12,856 nt of DNA from positions 1 to 12,856 of the forward strand of contig QHZK01000147.1 of assembly GCA_003224635.1 (NCBI GenBank), written 5' to 3'. Source of the stretch: Acidobacteriota bacterium. GTDB taxonomy: Bacteria; Acidobacteriota; Terriglobia; UBA7540. The notes below the pieces were generated by a model, which did no database searches, was not told the DNA's origin, and was given only the letters and a program-made list of their open reading frames with translations. Within the stretch, counting starts at the first letter, position 1, and each line of letters starts with the position of its first letter. This document shows, piece by piece, positions 12,254 to 12,856 of this stretch. Both the position numbers and the translations under genes were made by a program.

Positions 12254-12856
12254 TCAGAAAGCCACCTTCAGGGAGAACTGGAAGTCGCGCATGTCTGTGT
12301 TCGCGCAGGTGATCTGGCCTGCGGTGGGCGACGCCAAACTGGTTGTGCTTGAAAGGCCGCTTGACGACCGGTGTAGGGGTGAACTGATAGGGTTTTGCGT
12401 CCAGGACGCGGTTGCGCAGGAATTCAAACGCTTCCCCGTGGAGCTCGTTGCTGCCCGAGCGCGTGGAGACCGAAACCACGCCCGCCCCTCCCCCGAACTC
12501 GGCCGAATACGTGCCCGTCAAGACCTTGAATTCCTGGACGGATTCCGCCGAGGGCTGAACAAGGACCGTGTTAAAGGTGTATTCGTTGTCCCAGATTCCA
12601 TCGACCAGCCAAGCGTTAGTGTTGGCTTGGCTGCCCAGGGCGTTATAGTCCGAAGCTGCCTGCGGGTTGAAGGTGCTGGCTCCGGAGAGGTTTTCACCCT
12701 GCTGCCCCGTGGTGACGCCGGGGACGAGATAGACAAGCTGAGCAAAGTTTCGGCCGCTCAGCGGAAGGCTGCGGACCGCGGGTCCGGTGATCACCTCGCC
12801 GAGCTCGGCGCTCTCCGATTTCACCAAGGGGACAGCCGCCGTCACGGTGACGGTCT
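12254..12856 (-). pseudogene. Oar-like TonB-dependent receptor remnant with internal deletion (runs off right edge)
   Basis: From the right edge the minus strand reads an Oar-type plug domain without interruption: LGEVITGPAVRSLPLSGRNF, PGVTTGQ, NTNAWLVDGIWDNEYTFN, SVQEFKVLTGTYSAEFGGG, and STRSGSNELHGEAFEFLRNR, up to PFKHNQFG at about 12332-12356. In intact receptors this point is followed by some 800 residues of beta-barrel. Here the next bases, in another frame, encode what looks like the extreme C-terminus: SLASPTAGQIT, then MRDFQFSLKVAF and TGA (12256-12254). The barrel is missing and the joint is out of frame, so the gene cannot make a working receptor. The shared string around TTTGGCG at the joint (12332-12341) suggests deletion between short homologies. 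An assembly error is the alternative. The upstream part lies outside the window. Confidence 0.85.

Overview
The window is a high-GC, protein-dense stretch that most resembles an acidobacterial genome (Solibacteres/Bryobacterales-like). This is an inference from gene content: Oar-like TonB-dependent receptors with an N-terminal carboxypeptidase-regulatory domain, a CRTAC1-like FG-GAP/ASPIC-UnbV protein, a large secreted TPR protein, and several Tat-exported glycoside hydrolases. No rRNA, tRNA, CRISPR array or insertion sequence was seen.

Layout. At the left edge lies the first 198 codons of an Oar-like receptor (minus strand, 1-594), with a promoter-like site upstream. A 14-repeat TPR protein (843-2447, plus) follows and converges on a minus-strand operon, with a palindromic repeat element (2477-2531) between them. 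The operon reads right to left: a DUF1680 enzyme of the GH127/GH146 type (8562-6610), a GH31 enzyme (6589-4325) and a CRTAC1-like calcium-loop protein (4269-2542), with gaps of only 20 and 55 bases. A 393-base control region (8563-8955) separates this operon from a divergent LacI-type regulator (8956-9963, plus). A second, internally expanded copy of the palindromic repeat (10001-10095) follows, then a second DUF1680 enzyme with canonical GH127 residues (10147-12222, plus). At the right edge is the remnant of another Oar-like receptor (minus). Its plug domain is joined out of frame to its last ~25 residues, so the beta-barrel is missing.

How the genes may work together. Two different DUF1680-type, probably zinc-thiolate, beta-L-arabinofuranosidase-like enzymes plus a GH31 enzyme under a LacI repressor form a compact glycan-degradation locus. 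The likely substrate is an L-arabinofuranose-decorated plant glycan or glycoprotein. All three enzymes and the CRTAC1-like protein begin with twin-arginine signals, which suggests export of folded proteins. No SusC/SusD pair, permease or intracellular sugar pathway is present. Uptake may use an Oar-like receptor or genes outside the window.

Notable cis elements are a structured leader before the first DUF1680 gene (competing GGGAGCG/CGCTCCC pairings and a hairpin covering its ribosome-binding site), a near-palindrome over that gene's predicted -10 box, and the two related palindromic repeats. The system is best described as an unusual acidobacterial glycan-utilisation locus. I do not see clear evidence of a wholly new kind of system.
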